Part shown: positions 46,848-58,729 of the stretch, piece after piece
Layout of the letters: each line of letters begins with the position of its first letter
How positions within the stretch are numbered: the first letter of the stretch is position 1
Assembly: GCF_001070715.1 (NCBI RefSeq)
Contig: NZ_JVRR01000073.1
Location: forward strand, 1 to 64,000
From: Streptococcus pseudopneumoniae
Lineage (GTDB): Bacteria > Bacillota > Bacilli > Lactobacillales > Streptococcaceae
Length of the DNA: 64,000 nucleotides
Direction: 5' to 3'
Notes under the pieces: model-generated
Told to the model about the DNA's origin: nothing
What the model saw: the letters and a program-made list of their open reading frames with translations, nothing else
Database searches by the model: none
Translations under genes and position numbers: made by a program

Positions 46848-48158
46848 ATGAGTATGTTTTTAGATACAGCTAAGATCAAGGTCAAGGCTGGTAATGGTGG
46901 TGATGGCATGGTTGCCTTTCGCCGTGAAAAATATGTCCCTAATGGCGGTCCTTGGGGCGGTGATGGTGGTCGTGGAGGCAATGTCATCTTCGTTGTAGAT
47001 GAAGGTCTACGTACCCTCATGGATTTCCGCTATAATCGCCATTTCAAGGCTGATTCTGGTGAGAAAGGAATGACCAAAGGGATGCATGGTCGTGGTGCTG
47101 AGGACCTTAGAGTTCGAGTACCACAAGGTACGACTGTTCGTGATGCAGAGACTGGCAAGGTTTTGACAGATTTGATTGAACATGGTCAAGAATTTATCGT
47201 TGCCCACGGTGGTCGTGGTGGACGTGGAAATATCCGATTTGCGACACCAAAAAATCCTGCACCGGAAATCTCTGAAAATGGAGAACCAGGTCAGGAACGT
47301 GAGTTACAATTGGAACTAAAAATCTTGGCAGATGTCGGTTTAGTAGGATTCCCATCTGTAGGGAAATCAACCCTTTTAAGTGTTATTACCTCAGCTAAAC
47401 CTAAAATTGGTGCCTACCACTTTACGACCATTGTGCCAAATCTAGGTATGGTTCGCACCCAATCAGGTGAATCCTTTGCAGTAGCTGATTTACCAGGTTT
47501 GATTGAAGGTGCTAGTCAAGGAGTTGGTCTAGGAACTCAGTTCCTCCGTCACATCGAGCGTACCCGTGTCATCCTTCATATCATTGATATGTCAGCTAGC
47601 GAAGGCCGTGATCCTTATGACGACTATCTAGCTATCAATAAAGAGCTAGAGTCATATAATCTTCGTCTCATGGAGCGTCCACAGATTATCGTAGCCAACA
47701 AAATGGACATGCCTGAGAGTCAAGAAAATCTTAAAGAATTTAAGAAAAAATTGGCTGAAAACTACGATGAATTTGAAGAGTTACCAGCTATCTTCCCAAT
47801 ATCTGGTTTGACCAAGCAAGGTCTGGCTACGCTTTTGGATGCTACAGCTGAATTGTTAGACAAGACACCAGAATTCTTGCTCTATGACGAGTCAGATATG
47901 GAAGAAGAAGCTTACTATGAATTTGACGAGGAAGAAAAAGCCTTTGAAATTAGCCGTGATGACGATGCGACATGGGTACTTTCTGGTGAAAAACTCATGA
48001 AACTCTTTAATATGACCAACTTTGATCGTGACGAATCAGTCATGAAATTTGCCCGCCAACTTCGTGGTATGGGGGTTGATGAAGCCCTTCGTGCGCGTGG
48101 TGCTAAGGATGGGGATTTGGTCCGCATTGGTAAATTTGAGTTTGAATTTGTAGACTAG
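46848..48158 (+). CDS. obgE: GTPase Obg
   Basis: Essential ribosome-associated GTPase involved in 50S assembly and stress responses. The 436-residue protein has the Gly-rich Obg fold ([30 protein letters not shown]), a G domain ([11 protein letters not shown] near residue 165, DLPGLIEGA near 210, NKMD near 283), and a C-terminal OCT domain. A 52-codon gene follows in its operon. Confidence 0.97.
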   Translation: MSMFLDTAKIKVKAGNGGDGMVAFRREKYVPNGGPWGGDGGRGGNVIFVVDEGLRTLMDFRYNRHFKADSGEKGMTKGMHGRGAEDLRVRVPQGTTVRDAETGKVLTDLIEHGQEFIVAHGGRGGRGNIRFATPKNPAPEISENGEPGQERELQLELKILADVGLVGFPSVGKSTLLSVITSAKPKIGAYHFTTIVPNLGMVRTQSGESFAVADLPGLIEGASQGVGLGTQFLRHIERTRVILHIIDMSASEGRDPYDDYLAINKELESYNLRLMERPQIIVANKMDMPESQENLKEFKKKLAENYDEFEELPAIFPISGLTKQGLATLLDATAELLDKTPEFLLYDESDMEEEAYYEFDEEEKAFEISRDDDATWVLSGEKLMKLFNMTNFDRDESVMKFARQLRGMGVDEALRARGAKDGDLVRIGKFEFEFVD

Positions 48159-48167
48159 GAGACTGGT

Positions 48168-48326
48168 ATGGGAGATAAACCGATATCTTTCCGAGATGCG
48201 GATGGTAATTTTGTTTCCGCCGCAGACGTTTGGAATGAAAAGAAATTGGAAGAACTATTTAATCGTCTCAATCCAAATCGTGCTCTGAGATTGGCACGAA
48301 CTAAAAAAGAAAATCCATCTCAGTAA
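48168..48326 (+). CDS. Small conserved-looking protein after obgE
   Basis: A 52-residue hydrophilic protein with N-terminal MGDKPISFRDADGNFVSAAD and C-terminal RALRLARTKKENPSQ. AGGAG overlaps the obgE stop and lies 6 bases before the ATG, so it is co-transcribed and probably translated. It is not recognised as a named family. No membrane segment or motif is visible. A perfect terminator follows. Confidence 0.75.
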   Translation: MGDKPISFRDADGNFVSAADVWNEKKLEELFNRLNPNRALRLARTKKENPSQ

Positions 48327-48333
48327 AGAATAT

Positions 48334-48371
48334 AACAAAATTCCGTGCCATATCAGACACGGAATTTTGTT
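48334..48371. terminator. Bidirectional terminator between obgE operon and argR
   Basis: A perfect 14-base-pair stem, AACAAAATTCCGTG (48334-48347) with its complement (48358-48371), has A/T-rich ends usable from both strands. It overlaps the argR stop. Confidence 0.92.
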
Positions 48372-48840
48372 ATTCTTCAAAGAAAAATGGTGGAGCGAAT
48401 TTTTTCAATTCTTCAAAGCATTTTTGAGCAGCTTCTGCATCTTCGCAGATGACGAGACAGACATCATCGCCACAGAGAGTAGCGATAGCGTCAGGGAAGC
48501 TCAAAGCATCAATGATAGAACCAAAGGATTGAGCCAGTCCAGGAAGGGTTTTTAGTAGGACTTGGTGTTGAACTGGGTGCATCAAGACAAGGGCGTCTTC
48601 CATGTAGAGTTCGAGACGTTTTTCCCATTTTGAGATAGAACCTGTATTAAGAACGTAGTAAGAGTTATCCTCTTCGCGGACTTTTGACAGGTTCATATTT
48701 TTGATGTCGCGTGAGAGAGTTGCCTGGGTAACTTGAATGTCGTTATCAGCAAGAAGGGCTTGCAACTCAGCCTGTGTATGAATCTTGTTTTTTGCAACAA
48801 GAGCGCGTATGAGTTGGTGGCGGTGTTCAGATTTATTCAT
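48370..48840 (-). CDS. argR: ArgR/AhrC family arginine regulator
   Basis: A 156-residue regulator with the winged helix-turn-helix of ArgR at the N-terminus (HRHQLIRALVAKNKIHTQAE, then TQATLSRDIKNMNL near residues 38-51) and the C-terminal oligomerisation/arginine-binding domain (GDDVCLVICEDAEAA). Streptococci carry several ArgR paralogues, so the exact regulon cannot be assigned. It follows pepX by 18 bases on the minus strand and may be co-transcribed with it. Confidence 0.88.
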   Translation of the reverse strand: MNKSEHRHQLIRALVAKNKIHTQAELQALLADNDIQVTQATLSRDIKNMNLSKVREEDNSYYVLNTGSISKWEKRLELYMEDALVLMHPVQHQVLLKTLPGLAQSFGSIIDALSFPDAIATLCGDDVCLVICEDAEAAQKCFEELKKFAPPFFFEE

Positions 48841-48858
48841 AATAATTTAACTCCTTTT

Positions 48859-51132
48859 TTAGTAAGGTATTGTAAGTGTGGACTGAGCGAGGTCGACAGT
48901 CAAGTGGTAGTCGGTATTGTCACGGATTGTGATTTCAAAGTCAGTAGTATAGAGGACTAAACGAAGAGTATCTCCTTCTTTTAACTTGTAAATAGTTGGT
49001 TGCAGTTCAAATTGCACATCCATCCATTCATCTGCAGTAATATCCTCTACTAACAGTAAATTATTTCTATTTTGTAAATTAAGGTAACCTTTTGTCACGA
49101 CGCGTTGTGCATTTTCACGAAAAGGCAATTCGTTAAGATTTTCCAACATGTAGTAGCGTCCATTATCAATGGTTCTAGAACCTAAAATAGCTGGATAAGG
49201 TTGTAGGTATTTCTTCTGTCCAAATTCTAGCAGTTGGGCTGATAAAAGCCCCTTGTTTGTGCTGGATTTGATACGAAGATTGAGTTGAGCTCGACCGTTC
49301 AAGTGAAGATCTTTGGTCACAGGAAGGTCAATGGTAATCTGCTTGGCTTTTCCTTGATAGAGTTCCGTATTGAAGGTCTGGTAGGTTTTACCATAGCGCT
49401 CAAAATCCTCATCTGGGTAATGGTTTTGAATAACTTGCTCTTCTTGACCAAGTGAGAAGGTTTCAAAGTTTTCTTGCTCACCGAAGGTATCAAGTGATAA
49501 CCAAGTTTGAGGGGCTGTATTGTCCTGCCAGATAACAGTAGGAAGTTGAAAATCTGTATCTTGTCCCAGTAATTTTTTAGTCAATAAGGCATTCATGGAT
49601 TCACGGAAGTCAATTGATTGCCAATTATTCATGTAAACATGGGCGCCATTATGGAAAAAGAGGTGCTTATTTATATGATTAGGAAGGGCATGGAACATCT
49701 GGTAAACATGAAGTGGTTTAACATTCCAATCCTGAGAACCATGGGTAAAGACAACCTCTGCCTTTACTTTATGGGCATTGAGTAGATAGTTCCGGTCATG
49801 CCAAAACTGATTGTAGTCCCCAGTTTTTCGGTCTAGCTGAGCTTTCACTTTTTCTAAGTCAGCTTGGTGAGCTTCATTGCCACGGATATAGTCGCCAGCT
49901 AAGAGATTACGAGAGTAGGTTAGTTCAGCAAGGGAGTCAAAGTCCTCACCTGGATAACCACCTGGGCTAGTTACCAGACCGTTTTCACGGTAGTAGTTGT
50001 ACCAAGATGAAATGCCAGCCTCGGCAATGATAACTTCTAAACCTTCTACACCTGTAGTGGCAAGGCCGTTTGACATGGTACCTAGATAGGAAAGTCCAGT
50101 TGTAGCTACTTTTCCGTTTGACCAGTCAGCCTTGACTTGACGCTGGCGCGTATGGTCGGTAAAGGCACGGCAACGGTCATTAAGCCAGTCGATGACATTT
50201 TTATAAGCTTCGATTTGTTGGTAGTCTCCGTTAGTCATGAAACCAGTAGAGTCTTTGGTACCAACACCTGACACATAGAGATTAGCAAAACCTCGTGGGA
50301 GGAAGTAGTCGTTGAGTGTATAGCTAGAGTTGATGTGACTTAGCTTTTCCTCAGCTTCTGACACAAGCTCAGCTTGACCTTGGGGTTGGACGAGATTTAG
50401 TTGAGGTTCCTCTAACTCGATCTTATGAGCAGGTTTAACCTCAAGCTCGCCCTCCATCTTGTAGAGAGCCTTGTCACTAGCCTTGTCATTGGTTCCCTGA
50501 TGATAAGGACTGGCTGTCATGATGGCAGGGATTTGCCCCTCATAACGTGGACGAATAATGCTGACCTTGACTAGGTCTGGTAGCCCTTTTTGGTCAGTAT
50601 CGACACGAGACTCAACGTAAACGACTTCACGAATGACATCATGGCTAGAAAAAGTTGCTAAACTCTTGCCGTTAAAGTAGTGGTAGTCATTATCCTCCGG
50701 AATAAGACCATCACTAACAAGTTGGTCGATAAGAGTATTTCCCTTTTTGGTGCGAGTATTGAGTAACTGATAGAGATTTTCAATCAAGTCACCGTATACA
50801 ATAGGAAATCCAGTCTCTTTACGAAACGCTTCACTATCTTCGAAGTCAATCAAATAAGAAAAGCCTAAAAGTTGAAAGGTGACAGTATAAAAAATATCTG
50901 CTGTCAAGTTTTTGTCAGATTTGAAAAAAGTTAATATGTTAGTTTCTTTATCTATAGCTAAGCAGGAGAGTGGATAGTCGGTGTTCTCATAAGTGAAAAA
51001 TAAGCGACGTAAAAAAGTTTCCAGCAATTCCTTGGGATTGGCTGTGTTTTGTAAATCAAAGCCATATTTTTTTAGTTCAGATAAGATATTTTCTTTTGGG
51101 AAAGTGATATAACTATATTGATTAAAACGCAT
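48859..51132 (-). CDS. pepX: Xaa-Pro dipeptidyl-peptidase
   Basis: Serine peptidase that releases Xaa-Pro dipeptides from casein- or collagen-like peptides, part of amino-acid nutrition. The 757-residue protein has the nucleophile Ser in [13 protein letters not shown], the Asp in [10 protein letters not shown] and the His in FHNGAHVYM. Beta-rich domains follow. ATG follows GGAGG on the minus strand. An extended -10 (minus-strand TGATATAAT) lies near 51164-51172. Confidence 0.95.
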   Translation of the reverse strand: MRFNQYSYITFPKENILSELKKYGFDLQNTANPKELLETFLRRLFFTYENTDYPLSCLAIDKETNILTFFKSDKNLTADIFYTVTFQLLGFSYLIDFEDSEAFRKETGFPIVYGDLIENLYQLLNTRTKKGNTLIDQLVSDGLIPEDNDYHYFNGKSLATFSSHDVIREVVYVESRVDTDQKGLPDLVKVSIIRPRYEGQIPAIMTASPYHQGTNDKASDKALYKMEGELEVKPAHKIELEEPQLNLVQPQGQAELVSEAEEKLSHINSSYTLNDYFLPRGFANLYVSGVGTKDSTGFMTNGDYQQIEAYKNVIDWLNDRCRAFTDHTRQRQVKADWSNGKVATTGLSYLGTMSNGLATTGVEGLEVIIAEAGISSWYNYYRENGLVTSPGGYPGEDFDSLAELTYSRNLLAGDYIRGNEAHQADLEKVKAQLDRKTGDYNQFWHDRNYLLNAHKVKAEVVFTHGSQDWNVKPLHVYQMFHALPNHINKHLFFHNGAHVYMNNWQSIDFRESMNALLTKKLLGQDTDFQLPTVIWQDNTAPQTWLSLDTFGEQENFETFSLGQEEQVIQNHYPDEDFERYGKTYQTFNTELYQGKAKQITIDLPVTKDLHLNGRAQLNLRIKSSTNKGLLSAQLLEFGQKKYLQPYPAILGSRTIDNGRYYMLENLNELPFRENAQRVVTKGYLNLQNRNNLLLVEDITADEWMDVQFELQPTIYKLKEGDTLRLVLYTTDFEITIRDNTDYHLTVDLAQSTLTIPY

Positions 51133-51163
51133 AGAACCTCCATATAGAATGATAGTTAAGGTT

Positions 51164-51172
51164 ATTATATCA
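51164..51172 (-). promoter_or_regulatory. pepX promoter, extended -10
   Basis: Minus strand reads TGATATAAT after a run of T, about 32 bases before the pepX start. Confidence 0.65.
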
Positions 51173-51439
51173 AAAAAAAAGCAGAAAGGGAATTGTTAAC
51201 TGCAAAAGGAAATAATCCAATAAAAATGAATAAAGTGCTAAATTCAATATAGAGAACAGTGTAACAATAGATATAATAGGTTATGATATAAAAATTCTAG
51301 GATATTTATATTATATGTTTTCTATTTTGTATATAATATAGTATAAATATAAAAAATGATGACAAAAATACAAATGAATAGAAAGTAAATTAGTAAGCTG
51401 ATGAAATTTTTCTCAAGAGCAGTCTTTTATAGGTGAAAA

Positions 51440-51448
51440 TGGTATAAT
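51440..51448 (+). promoter_or_regulatory. dnaE promoter, extended -10
   Basis: TGGTATAAT, 30 bases before the dnaE TTG start. Confidence 0.7.
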
Positions 51449-51478
51449 ATAGTGAGAAGGATAGAGGAGAAGTGTAAA

Positions 51479-54400
51479 TTGATCGCACAACTAGATACAA
51501 AAACAGTCTATAGTTTTATGGAAAGCGTCATTTCGATCGAAAAGTATGTGAGAGCAGCTAAAGAATATGGCTACACTCATTTGGCTATGATGGATATTGA
51601 CAATCTTTATGGGGCTTTCGACTTTCTAGAGATTACAAAAAAATACGGTATTCATCCTTTACTAGGGCTTGAAATGACTGTATTTGTGGATGCTCAGGAA
51701 GTGAATTTGCGCTTTTTAGCTCTATCTAGTGTAGGATATCAGCAGTTGATGAAACTTTCAACAGCCAAGATGCAGGGGGAGAAAACTTGGTCAGTTCTAT
51801 CCCAGTATCTGGAGGATATTGCGGTCATTGTGCCTTATTTTGAAGAGTTTGAGTCGCTAAATCTAGGCTGTGATTACTATATTGGAGTTTATCCAGAAAC
51901 ACTGACAAGCGAATTTCATCATCCTATCTTACCCCTTTATCGGGTCAACGCTTTTGAAAGTAGGGATAGAGAAGTTTTGCAAGTCTTAACAGCGATTAAA
52001 GAAAATCTACCACTTAGAGAAGTTCCCTTGCGTTCACGACAAGATGTCTTTATATCAGCAAGTTCTTTAGAGAAATTATTCCTAGAACGTTTTCCGCAAG
52101 CCTTGGACAATTTAGAAAAGCTGATTTCAGGCATTTCTTACGACTTGGATACGAGTCTGAAACTGCCTCGTTTTAACCCAGCTAGACCAGCAGTAGAGGA
52201 GTTGAGAGAGCGTGCTGAACTGGGGCTTGTTCAGAAGGGGTTGACTAGTAAAGAATATCAAGAACGTCTAAACCAAGAATTGGCTGTTATTCATGATATG
52301 GGCTTTGATGATTATTTCTTGGTTGTCTGGGATTTGTTGCGTTTTGGACGTTCGAGTGGCTATTATATGGGAATGGGACGGGGTTCTGCAGTAGGTAGCT
52401 TGGTTTCCTATGCCTTGGATATTACAGGGATTGACCCAGTAGAGAAAAATCTGATTTTTGAACGCTTTCTTAATCGTGAACGCTATACCATGCCTGATAT
52501 TGATATTGATATCCCAGATATTTATCGTCCAGATTTTATCAGATATGTTGGCAATAAATATGGCAGTAAACATGCGGCTCAAATCGTTACCTTTTCAACC
52601 TTTGGGGCCAAGCAAGCTCTACGTGATGTTTTGAAACGCTTTGGTGTTCCAGAATATGAATTATCCGCAATTACCAAGAAAATCAGTTTCCGTGATAATC
52701 TCAAGTCAGCCTATGAGGGTAATCTCCAGTTTCGTCAGCAAATTAATAGTAAGTTAGAATACCAAAAAGCCTTTGAGATTGCTTGCAAGATAGAGGGTTA
52801 TCCAAGACAAACCTCTGTCCATGCGGCTGGTGTTGTCATTAGTGACCAAGATTTGACCAACTACATCCCCCTAAAGCACGGTGATGAAATTCCACTGACT
52901 CAGTATGATGCTCATGGAGTTGAAGCTAGTGGGCTTTTGAAGATGGATTTTCTGGGACTACGAAATTTGACCTTTGTCCAGAAAATGCAAGAATTGCTTG
53001 CTGAAACAGAAGGGATTAAGATAGTTATCAACGAGATTGATTTGGAAGATAAAGAAACGTTAGCTTTATTTGCCTCTGGCAATACAAAAGGTATCTTTCA
53101 ATTTGAGCAACCTGGTGCCATTCGCTTACTCAAACGTGTTCAACCAGTCTGTTTTGAAGATGTCGTAGCAACTACTTCTCTAAATCGACCAGGTGCCAGT
53201 GACTATATCAATAATTTTGTGGCAAGAAAGCATGGTCAGGAAGAAGTGACAGTTCTGGATCCAGCTCTGGAGGATATTTTGGCTCCAACCTATGGCATTA
53301 TGCTCTATCAGGAGCAGGTTATGCAGGTTGCCCAGCGATTTGCTGGATTTAGTCTTGGGAAAGCCGATATTTTGCGCCGAGCTATGGGGAAAAAGGATGC
53401 CTCTGCCATGCATGAGATGAGGGCTTCCTTTATTCAAGGTTCATTAGAAGCTGGACATACTGCGGAAAAGGCAGAGCAGGTCTTTGATGTCATGGAGAAG
53501 TTTGCAGGTTATGGTTTTAACAGGTCACACGCCTATGCCTACTCAGCCTTGGCCTTCCAGTTGGCTTATTTCAAAACGCATTATCCAGCCATTTTTTATC
53601 AGGTCATGTTAAATTCTGCCAACAGTGATTACCTAACAGACGCACTAGAAGCAGGCTTTGAAGTAGCGCCTCTGTCCATCAACACCATTCCTTATCACGA
53701 TAAAATTGCCAACAAGTCCATCTATCTAGGTTTGAAATCGATTAAGGGAGTCAGCAAGGATTTGGCACTTTGGATTCTTGAAAATAGACCTTATTTTAAC
53801 ATTGAAGATTTTATAGCTAAATTACCTGAGAATTATCTGAAACTTCCTCTGCTAGAACCTTTGGTAAAAGTTGGTCTTTTCGATTCATTTGAAAAAAATC
53901 GTCAAAAAGTATTCAATAATTTAGTTAATCTATTTGACTTTGTGAAAGAGTTAGGAAGCTTGTTTGGGGATACAATTTATAGCTGGCAGGAATCGGAAGA
54001 TTGGACGGAACAAGAAAAATTCTATATGGAACAAGAGCTTTTAGGGATAGGTGTCAGCAAACATCCCCTACAAGCTATTGCAAATAAGGCTATTTACCCG
54101 ATTACCCCAATTGGGAATTTATCAGAAAATAGCTACGCTATTATTTTGGTTGAAGTTCAGAAGATAAAAGTGATTCGTACCAAAAAGGGCGAAAGCATGG
54201 CTTTCTTACAGGTAGATGACAGTAAGAAAAAATTGGATGTCACTCTCTTTTCAGACTTATATCGACAGGTTGGACAGGAAATAAAAGAGGGAGCCTTCTA
54301 CTATATAAAAGGAAAAATCCAGTCACGAGATGGCCGTTTGCAAATGATTGCACAAGAAATAAGAGAAGCAGTTGCTGAACGCTTTTGGATACAGGTAAAA

Positions 54401-54580
54401 AATCATGAATCGGATCAAGAAATTTCGAGAATTTTAGACCAGTATAAAGGCCCAATCCCAGTCATTATCAGGTATGAAGAGGAACAGAAAACAATCGTTT
54501 CTCCCCATCATTTTGTAGCTAAATCCAATGAATTAGAAGCGAAATTGAATGAAATTGTTATGAAAACGATTTATCGCTAA
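51479..54580 (+). CDS. dnaE: DNA polymerase III alpha subunit DnaE
   Basis: Second replicative polymerase of Firmicutes, which extends RNA primers before handing over to PolC. The 1033-residue protein has an N-terminal PHP domain (LDTKTVYSFMESVISIEKYV start), the polymerase core with MPDIDIDIPD near residue 340, the finger motif GKKDASAMHEMR, and a C-terminal OB fold (AIILVEVQKIKVIRTKKGES). The start is TTG at 51479, placed by GAGGAG at 51464-51469. The upstream frame begins at a weak codon without a ribosome-binding site. Confidence 0.95.
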   Translation: MIAQLDTKTVYSFMESVISIEKYVRAAKEYGYTHLAMMDIDNLYGAFDFLEITKKYGIHPLLGLEMTVFVDAQEVNLRFLALSSVGYQQLMKLSTAKMQGEKTWSVLSQYLEDIAVIVPYFEEFESLNLGCDYYIGVYPETLTSEFHHPILPLYRVNAFESRDREVLQVLTAIKENLPLREVPLRSRQDVFISASSLEKLFLERFPQALDNLEKLISGISYDLDTSLKLPRFNPARPAVEELRERAELGLVQKGLTSKEYQERLNQELAVIHDMGFDDYFLVVWDLLRFGRSSGYYMGMGRGSAVGSLVSYALDITGIDPVEKNLIFERFLNRERYTMPDIDIDIPDIYRPDFIRYVGNKYGSKHAAQIVTFSTFGAKQALRDVLKRFGVPEYELSAITKKISFRDNLKSAYEGNLQFRQQINSKLEYQKAFEIACKIEGYPRQTSVHAAGVVISDQDLTNYIPLKHGDEIPLTQYDAHGVEASGLLKMDFLGLRNLTFVQKMQELLAETEGIKIVINEIDLEDKETLALFASGNTKGIFQFEQPGAIRLLKRVQPVCFEDVVATTSLNRPGASDYINNFVARKHGQEEVTVLDPALEDILAPTYGIMLYQEQVMQVAQRFAGFSLGKADILRRAMGKKDASAMHEMRASFIQGSLEAGHTAEKAEQVFDVMEKFAGYGFNRSHAYAYSALAFQLAYFKTHYPAIFYQVMLNSANSDYLTDALEAGFEVAPLSINTIPYHDKIANKSIYLGLKSIKGVSKDLALWILENRPYFNIEDFIAKLPENYLKLPLLEPLVKVGLFDSFEKNRQKVFNNLVNLFDFVKELGSLFGDTIYSWQESEDWTEQEKFYMEQELLGIGVSKHPLQAIANKAIYPITPIGNLSENSYAIILVEVQKIKVIRTKKGESMAFLQVDDSKKKLDVTLFSDLYRQVGQEIKEGAFYYIKGKIQSRDGRLQMIAQEIREAVAERFWIQVKNHESDQEISRILDQYKGPIPVIIRYEEEQKTIVSPHHFVAKSNELEAKLNEIVMKTIYR

Positions 54581-54615
54581 AAATACGGAAAATAGAAGAA
54601 TTTTAAAATCAAATG

Positions 54616-54624
54616 TGGTATAAT
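54616..54624 (+). promoter_or_regulatory. pfkA promoter, extended -10
   Basis: TGGTATAAT, 38 bases before the pfkA ATG. Confidence 0.75.
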
Positions 54625-54656
54625 TAATAAGAATGTTAAAAGAAAAAGGAGCATAA

Positions 54657-55670
<1,014 letters not shown>

Positions 55671-55728
55671 TTCATAATTTAGTTAATGAGACCAAAAGGT
55701 CATATATATAAAGGAGTCACAAAAAATC

Positions 55729-57234
55729 ATGAACAAACGTGTAAAAATCGTTGCAACTTTGGGTCCTGCGGTAGAAATCCGTGGTGGTAAAAAATTCGGT
55801 GATGACGGATACTGGGGTGAAAAACTTGATGTTGAAGCTTCAGCTAAAAACATTGCTAAATTGATTGAAGCTGGTGCTAACACATTCCGTTTCAACTTCT
55901 CACACGGTGACCACCAAGAACAAGGTGAGCGTATGGCAACTGTTAAACTTGCTGAAAAACTTGCAGGTAAAAAAGTTGGTTTCCTTCTTGATACAAAAGG
56001 ACCAGAAATCCGTACAGAATTGTTCGAAGGTGAAGCTAAAGAGTATTCATACAAAACTGGTGAGAAAATCCGTGTTGCAACTAAACAAGGAATCAAATCA
56101 ACTCGTGAAGTGATTGCATTGAACGTTGCTGGTGCTCTTGATATCTATGATGATGTTGAAGTTGGTCGTCAAGTTTTGGTTGACGATGGTAAACTTGGTC
56201 TTCGTGTGGTTGCTAAAGATGACGCAACTCGTGAATTTGAAGTTGAAGTTGAAAACGATGGTATCATCGCTAAACAAAAAGGTGTGAACATTCCTAACAC
56301 TAAAATTCCTTTCCCAGCTCTTGCTGAACGCGATAACGATGATATCCGTTTCGGTCTTGAACAAGGTATCAACTTCATCGCTATTTCATTCGTACGTACT
56401 GCAAAAGATGTGAACGAAGTTCGTGCAATCTGTGAAGAAACTGGAAACGGACATGTTCAATTGTTCGCTAAAATCGAAAACCAACAAGGTATCGATAACT
56501 TGGATGAAATTATCGAAGCTGCTGATGGTATCATGATCGCTCGTGGTGACATGGGTATCGAAGTACCATTCGAAATGGTTCCAGTTTACCAAAAAATGAT
56601 CATCACTAAAGTCAATGCTGCAGGTAAAGTTGTTATCACTGCAACAAACATGCTTGAAACAATGACTGAAAAACCACGTGCAACTCGTTCAGAAGTATCA
56701 GACGTATTTAACGCTGTTATCGACGGAACTGACGCAACAATGCTTTCAGGTGAGTCTGCAAACGGTAAATACCCACTTGAGTCAGTAACTACAATGGCTA
56801 CAATCGATAAGAACGCTCAAACTCTTCTTAATGAATACGGACGTTTGAACTCAGATTCATTCGAACGTAACTCTAAGACAGAAGTAATGGCTTCAGCTGT
56901 TAAAGATGCTACTAACTCAATGGACATTAAATTGGTTGTAACTCTTACTAAGACAGGTCACACTGCACGTTTGATCTCTAAATACCGTCCAAATGCTGAT
57001 ATCTTGGCATTGACATTCGACGAATTGACAGAACGTGGATTGATGTTGAACTGGGGTGTTATCCCAATGTTGACAGATGCTCCATCTTCAACTGACGATA
57101 TGTTCGAAATTGCTGAACGTAAAGCAGTTGAAGCAGGTCTTGTACAATCTGGTGACGATATCGTTATCGTAGCTGGTGTACCACTTGGAGAAGCTGTACG
57201 TACAAACACAATGCGTATCCGTACAGTACGCTAA
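55729..57234 (+). CDS. pyk: Pyruvate kinase
   Basis: Converts phosphoenolpyruvate and ADP to pyruvate and ATP. The 501-residue protein has VKIVATLGPA at the N-terminus, FRFNFSHGD near 49, the KIENQQGIDNLDEI active-site strand near 247, and MIARGDMGIEVP near 268. Strong codon bias and an AAAGGAG site agree with high expression. A terminator lies just downstream. Confidence 0.97.
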   Translation: MNKRVKIVATLGPAVEIRGGKKFGDDGYWGEKLDVEASAKNIAKLIEAGANTFRFNFSHGDHQEQGERMATVKLAEKLAGKKVGFLLDTKGPEIRTELFEGEAKEYSYKTGEKIRVATKQGIKSTREVIALNVAGALDIYDDVEVGRQVLVDDGKLGLRVVAKDDATREFEVEVENDGIIAKQKGVNIPNTKIPFPALAERDNDDIRFGLEQGINFIAISFVRTAKDVNEVRAICEETGNGHVQLFAKIENQQGIDNLDEIIEAADGIMIARGDMGIEVPFEMVPVYQKMIITKVNAAGKVVITATNMLETMTEKPRATRSEVSDVFNAVIDGTDATMLSGESANGKYPLESVTTMATIDKNAQTLLNEYGRLNSDSFERNSKTEVMASAVKDATNSMDIKLVVTLTKTGHTARLISKYRPNADILALTFDELTERGLMLNWGVIPMLTDAPSSTDDMFEIAERKAVEAGLVQSGDDIVIVAGVPLGEAVRTNTMRIRTVR

Positions 57235-57246
57235 TTAAAATGAAAA

Positions 57247-57292
57247 AGCCTATCATATCAAGCTTTCTAGCCTGTATGATGGGCTCTTTTTG
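57247..57292 (+). terminator. Terminator after pyk
   Basis: AGCCTATCATA (57247-57257) and TATGATGGGCT (57275-57285) form an 11-base-pair stem with one wobble, followed by CTTTTT. Confidence 0.82.
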
Positions 57293-57293
57293 T

Positions 57294-57380
57294 GATGTGA
57301 GTATAAATCCGATTGGTAGTCTTAGGATCTTCATGCCCAAGCTATGACATGATAGCTTTTAAAGGGATGTTGTTTTTTGA
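57294..57380 (-). pseudogene. Relic of a tyrosine recombinase (integrase) C-terminus
   Basis: On the minus strand, 29 codons read SKNNIPLKAIMS, stop, then LGHEDPKTTNRIYTHI. This is the typical C-terminal end of phage or ICE integrases: the LGHxxxxTTxxxYxH box with the catalytic Tyr encoded at 57303-57305. An in-frame TAG interrupts it, and upstream sequence does not continue as integrase. It is a dead remnant of a mobile element, not a working gene. Confidence 0.8.
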
Positions 57381-57408
57381 ACGAAAATTTCATAAAATGT
57401 TTAGTTCT

Positions 57409-57497
57409 TATAGTGGATTACAGCTAGAATAGTACGCTGTGGCTGCTAAAATATTTCTAGAAATTAATTTGTTCATATCTTATTTCAATCTACTATA
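57409..57497. repeat. MITE-like inverted-repeat element
   Basis: An 89-base A+T-rich stretch is bounded by TATAGTGGATT (57409-57419) and AATCTACTATA (57487-57497), which are inverted with one mismatch. Ends start with TA, as in IS630-type MITEs such as pneumococcal RUP. No gene lies inside. Family assignment is not certain. Confidence 0.5.
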
Positions 57498-57503
57498 ATA
57501 CAG

Positions 57504-57537
57504 AAAAAAACAACTCCCTGATAATTCAAGGAGTTGT
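57504..57537 (-). terminator. Terminator of ldh
   Basis: CAACTCC (57511-57517) and GGAGTTG (57530-57536) form the stem. On the minus strand it is followed by seven T (57504-57510). Confidence 0.88.
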
Positions 57538-57548
57538 CTATAGTTAAA

Positions 57549-58577
<1,029 letters not shown>

Positions 58578-58585
58578 TTATTTTA

Positions 58586-58614
58586 ATTCTATCACTTTTA
58601 AAAAGCTTTGTCAC
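58586..58614 (-). promoter_or_regulatory. ldh promoter
   Basis: On the minus strand: GTGACA (58614-58609), 17 bases, TAGAAT (58591-58586). Confidence 0.8.
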
Positions 58615-58636
58615 GGATATGCCTTTCAGTTCTTGA

Positions 58637-58650
58637 TGTAAACGTTTTAG
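58637..58650. promoter_or_regulatory. Candidate cre (CcpA) site between ldh and gyrA
   Basis: TGTAAACGTTTTAG contains the palindromic AAACGTTT core and matches most of the catabolite-responsive element consensus. It lies 23 bases upstream of the ldh -35, a place where CcpA tends to activate. It is also 34 bases before the gyrA extended -10. Confidence 0.5.
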
Positions 58651-58683
58651 CTAATTTGGATACCTGAAATATGGCGGACATTA

Positions 58684-58692
58684 TGGTATAAT
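58684..58692 (+). promoter_or_regulatory. gyrA promoter, extended -10
   Basis: TGGTATAAT, 37 bases before the gyrA ATG. Confidence 0.75.
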
Positions 58693-58729
58693 ATTATTAA
58701 TTACTAATAGTGAAATGAGGCATTTATTA

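Larger units (their letters stand above)
51133..51478. other. AT-rich intergenic stretch between pepX and dnaE
   Basis: About 346 bases without a gene, between divergently read genes. It holds the minus-strand extended -10 of pepX (51164-51172) and the plus-strand extended -10 of dnaE (51440-51448). The middle (about 51230-51370) is extremely A+T rich with repeated TATA steps. No terminator, repeat family or RNA gene was recognised there. Confidence 0.7.
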
